Part shown: positions 5,632 to 7,535 of the stretch, piece by piece
Layout of the letters: each line of letters opens with the position of its first letter
Position numbering within the stretch: position 1 is the stretch's first letter
DNA from: Acinetobacter sp.
GTDB lineage: Bacteria > Pseudomonadota > Gammaproteobacteria > Pseudomonadales > Moraxellaceae
Assembly: GCA_030152605.1 (NCBI GenBank)
Contig: JASLJB010000278.1
Location: 1-7,535, forward strand
Length of the DNA stretch: 7,535 bases
Direction of reading: 5' to 3'
Translations under genes and position numbers: made by a program
The notes under the pieces: generated by a model
Databases searched by the model: none
What the model was told of the DNA's origin: nothing
The model's input: only the letters and a program-made list of their open reading frames with translations

Positions 5632-6219
5632 ATGACAGACTCTCGTATTCAAATCGTTCACGACAATATTCATCAACGCCAATCGATTGGACAATTGATT
5701 GAGCCTGCACCCAATGCTGAGCAACTGGATATTGCCATTCAAGCGGCACTGACCGCACCGGATCATCATCGTTTAAAACCAACCCGATTTATTTTGATTG
5801 GCACTGAGCAACGTCAGGCCTTTGGTCAGTTGCTGTCTGAGGTGATGGCGGATCTGACCCAGGTCGCGGGTGAAGCCGATCAAGCACAGATCGAACGGGT
5901 CAAACAGCATCCTTTTCGTGCCCCGATGTTACTCATTGCGGTTACGCAACTTCAGCAGCATCCCAAAGTACCGGAGTTTGAACAGATTCTGAGTACAGGT
6001 GCCGCGGTACAGAACCTGCTGTTGTCACTACATGCACAGGGCTTTGCCACGATGTGGCGCACCGGTGCTGTGGTTGAGTCGGCGGTGTTAAAACACGGTT
6101 TAGGTCTGTCGGAACATGATTTGATTTCAGGGATTGTTTATATTGGTACCGCGGCCAAGGCCATTGCAGCACGTGCAGGTATAGACAGTGCAGCCTATCT
6201 ACGTCATTGGAACGGATAA
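5632..6219 (+). CDS. nitroreductase family protein, YdjA-like (FMN-dependent NAD(P)H oxidoreductase)
   Basis: This 195-residue cytosolic flavoprotein belongs to the compact YdjA branch of the nitroreductase superfamily, homodimeric FMN enzymes that reduce nitro compounds or related acceptors with NAD(P)H. Signature segments match my recollection of E. coli YdjA (183 residues) in order: R16-Q-S-I-G near the N-terminus (the RRS-type FMN phosphate contact), E-P-A-P (24-27), A-P-D-H (42-45), P-F-R-A-P (94-98), K-V-P-x-x-E-Q (112-118), T-G-A-A-V (122-126) and W-R-T-G-A (142-146). The N-terminus is a few residues longer than in YdjA. The ATG at 5632 has only a weak GG ahead of it, but no better in-frame start precedes R16. 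The physiological substrate of this branch is not established. gpsA follows 75 bp downstream with no terminator seen between, so partial cotranscription is possible. Confidence 0.9.
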   Translation: MTDSRIQIVHDNIHQRQSIGQLIEPAPNAEQLDIAIQAALTAPDHHRLKPTRFILIGTEQRQAFGQLLSEVMADLTQVAGEADQAQIERVKQHPFRAPMLLIAVTQLQQHPKVPEFEQILSTGAAVQNLLLSLHAQGFATMWRTGAVVESAVLKHGLGLSEHDLISGIVYIGTAAKAIAARAGIDSAAYLRHWNG

Positions 6220-6294
6220 GCGCAGAAAGATAGAAATAGGTCGAAAGATTAAAAGCGTTTGAGTGATTTGAATTAAGCAGTTGGGATAACAACA

Positions 6295-7368
6295 ATGTCA
6301 GAATTAAAGTTTAAAGATTTGGTCGAGCCGGTGGTGATGGATCAGAAAACAGCGCTACGCGTGACCGTACTCGGTGGCGGTAGCTTCGGCACCACCATGG
6401 CCAATACCGCCGTGCGCAATGGCTGTGAAACCAAGATCTGGATTCGGGATGAGCAAGCTGCGGCTGAAATCAATGCCACCCATATCAATCGTCGTTATTT
6501 GGCTGACTATCCCTTAGAAGCGGGGTTGGTGGCTGAGTCTGACTTAGAGAAAGCAGTTCGTGATCGCGATATTATTTTGGTGGCGATTCCAAGTCACTCT
6601 TTTCGTGATGTGTTAAAGCAGATCCGTCCCTTTATTTCAGCCCAAGCGGTGGTGTCATTGACCAAAGGGGTGGAAGCCAAAACCTTTAGCTTTATGAGCG
6701 ACATTATCCAAGAAGAATTGCCGGGTGTGCCGTTTGGAGTGCTTTCTGGTCCAAACTTGGCCAAAGAAATTATGGCCGGTATGCCAGCGGGTACGGTGAT
6801 CGCCAGTGACTCTGAGCTGGTGCGTTATGCGGTACAGCAGGCACTGCATAGCGCATTGTTCCGTGTCTTTGGCAGTGATGATGTGCATGGGGTAGAACTC
6901 GGTGGCGCACTGAAAAATATCTATGCCGTCGCCATGGGCATGGCGGCCGCGTATCAGGTTGGTGAAAATACCAAGAGTATGATCCTGACCCGCGCCTTGG
7001 CTGAGATGAGTCGTTTTGCGGTCAAACTCGGCGCCAACCCGCTGACCTTCTTGGGGCTTTCGGGCGTGGGGGATTTATTCGCGACCTGTAACAGTCCATT
7101 GAGCCGCAACTATCAGGTCGGCTTTGCCCTGGGTTCAGGCAAAAGTTTGCAACAAGCCACTGAAGAGTTGGGCCAGACGGCAGAGGGGATTAACACCATC
7201 GTGCAGGTGAATTCACGTGCCAAAGAACTCGATGTTTATATGCCGATCACCACCGCATTGCATGAAGTGATTTTTGAGGGCGCACCGCCTTTGCATATCG
7301 CCGTGACCCTGATGAAAAATGGTCATCGCAGTGATGTTGAGTTTGTACTGCCGCATCATGCGGTGTAA
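6295..7368 (+). CDS. gpsA: glycerol-3-phosphate dehydrogenase [NAD(P)+]
   Basis: This 357-residue cytosolic enzyme reduces dihydroxyacetone phosphate to sn-glycerol 3-phosphate, the backbone for phospholipid synthesis. The N-terminal Rossmann motif is G27-G-G29-S-F-G32. It is followed by VAIPSHSF (96-103), SLTKG (121-125, K124), the family signature around S151-G-P-N-L-A-K-E-I, and GALKNIYAVAMG (204-215, with K207 the likely catalytic lysine). GVGDLFATC (257-265) and S-R271-N-Y contact substrate and cofactor phosphates. About 18 residues precede the first strand, an extension compared with E. coli GpsA (339 residues) and, as I recall, typical of Acinetobacter GpsA. GGGA (6283-6286) lies 8 nt before the ATG. 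No clear promoter was found in the 75-bp gap after the nitroreductase gene. A hairpin and then sixA follow downstream. Confidence 0.97.
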   Translation: MSELKFKDLVEPVVMDQKTALRVTVLGGGSFGTTMANTAVRNGCETKIWIRDEQAAAEINATHINRRYLADYPLEAGLVAESDLEKAVRDRDIILVAIPSHSFRDVLKQIRPFISAQAVVSLTKGVEAKTFSFMSDIIQEELPGVPFGVLSGPNLAKEIMAGMPAGTVIASDSELVRYAVQQALHSALFRVFGSDDVHGVELGGALKNIYAVAMGMAAAYQVGENTKSMILTRALAEMSRFAVKLGANPLTFLGLSGVGDLFATCNSPLSRNYQVGFALGSGKSLQQATEELGQTAEGINTIVQVNSRAKELDVYMPITTALHEVIFEGAPPLHIAVTLMKNGHRSDVEFVLPHHAV

Positions 7369-7381
7369 TGCGCTGCGAAGC

Positions 7382-7409
7382 ACACTGAACACTAGGCTGT
7401 TCAGTGTTT
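7382..7409 (+). terminator. hairpin after gpsA, probable weak intrinsic terminator
   Basis: ACACTGAACA (7382-7391) and TGTTCAGTGT (7398-7407) form a perfect 10-bp stem with a 6-nt loop (CTAGGC), starting 14 nt after the gpsA stop. The T-tract is poor (TTT, then AG), so termination may be partial, or the hairpin may mainly stabilise the gpsA mRNA 3' end. Confidence 0.6.
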
Positions 7410-7414
7410 AGTGC

Positions 7415-7442
7415 TAGAAATGTAACAAAGCTTGGTTATAAT
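7415..7442 (+). promoter_or_regulatory. promoter for sixA
   Basis: TATAAT (7437-7442) is a perfect -10 consensus. TAGAAA (7415-7420, 4/6 match to the -35) lies 16 bp upstream. Transcription would start near 7449, about 20 nt before the ATG at 7470, leaving room for the AAGGA ribosome binding site at 7459-7463. Confidence 0.6.
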
Positions 7443-7469
7443 CGTGCGACACTCAAATAAGGAAAATAA

Positions 7470-7535
7470 ATGCAACTGACACTCGTCCGTCATGGTGAAG
7501 CCGCAGCACCGATCAATGGTCAAGATCACAAACGT
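7470..7535 (+). CDS. sixA: phosphohistidine phosphatase SixA (5' end only)
   Basis: The first 22 codons of a gene cut by the right edge are present, beginning MQLTLVRHGEAAAP. The R7-H8-G9 motif directly after the first strand is the phosphoacceptor signature of the histidine phosphatase (phosphoglycerate mutase-like) superfamily. The very short N-terminus and RHGEA context fit SixA, which dephosphorylates phosphohistidine on proteins such as HPt domains or phosphotransferase-system components. AAGGA (7459-7463) lies 6 nt before the ATG. The second catalytic His and the C-terminus are outside the window, so another small RHG phosphatase cannot be fully excluded. Confidence 0.82.
   Translation, partial: MQLTLVRHGEAAAPINGQDHKR

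Noticed and set aside
1..7535. Mobile element, defence island, CRISPR or a novel multi-gene system
   Set aside because: All eight genes read as core chromosomal genes, with no transposase, integrase, direct-repeat array, tRNA attachment site or sharp change in composition. Only the lipoprotein is of unknown function.

Overview
The window looks like chromosomal core DNA from a gammaproteobacterium of the Acinetobacter/Moraxellaceae type. The basis is recalled protein similarity: GpsA with its N-terminal extension, the type II NADH dehydrogenase, the FKBP start and the PBP5/6-family carboxypeptidase all read like Acinetobacter proteins. Intergenic DNA is short and AT-rich, and coding DNA has moderate GC. 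I found no insertion sequence, integrase, phage gene, CRISPR array, tRNA or rRNA.

Layout. The left half is on the minus strand. It holds the 5' end of a SlyD-like FKBP peptidyl-prolyl isomerase (1-92, running off the left edge), a type II NADH dehydrogenase (ndh, 227-1525) and a PBP5/6-family D,D-carboxypeptidase (1645-2913, apparent TTG start). Across a 198-bp gap a cytosolic M61-family PDZ metallopeptidase runs on the plus strand (3112-4839). It converges on a small uncharacterised lipoprotein (minus, 4935-5318), and a 12-bp-stem bidirectional terminator lies between them (4871-4900). A 313-bp gap (5319-5631) separates the lipoprotein from a divergent YdjA-like nitroreductase (5632-6219) and holds two palindromes that look like operators. 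gpsA (6295-7368) follows in the same direction, then a hairpin and a near-consensus promoter, and then the first 22 codons of sixA (7470-7535, cut by the right edge).

How the genes relate. They are mostly independent housekeeping functions: respiratory NADH oxidation (Ndh), periplasmic peptidoglycan trimming (carboxypeptidase), cytosolic peptide turnover (M61), flavin-dependent reduction (nitroreductase), glycerol-3-phosphate supply for phospholipids (GpsA), phosphohistidine signalling (SixA) and protein folding (FKBP). The only likely operon-like pair is nitroreductase-gpsA (75-bp gap, no terminator seen). I see no evidence of a novel multi-gene system. The points most worth checking are the two palindromes between the lipoprotein and nitroreductase genes, the orphan lipoprotein, and the TTG start of the carboxypeptidase.
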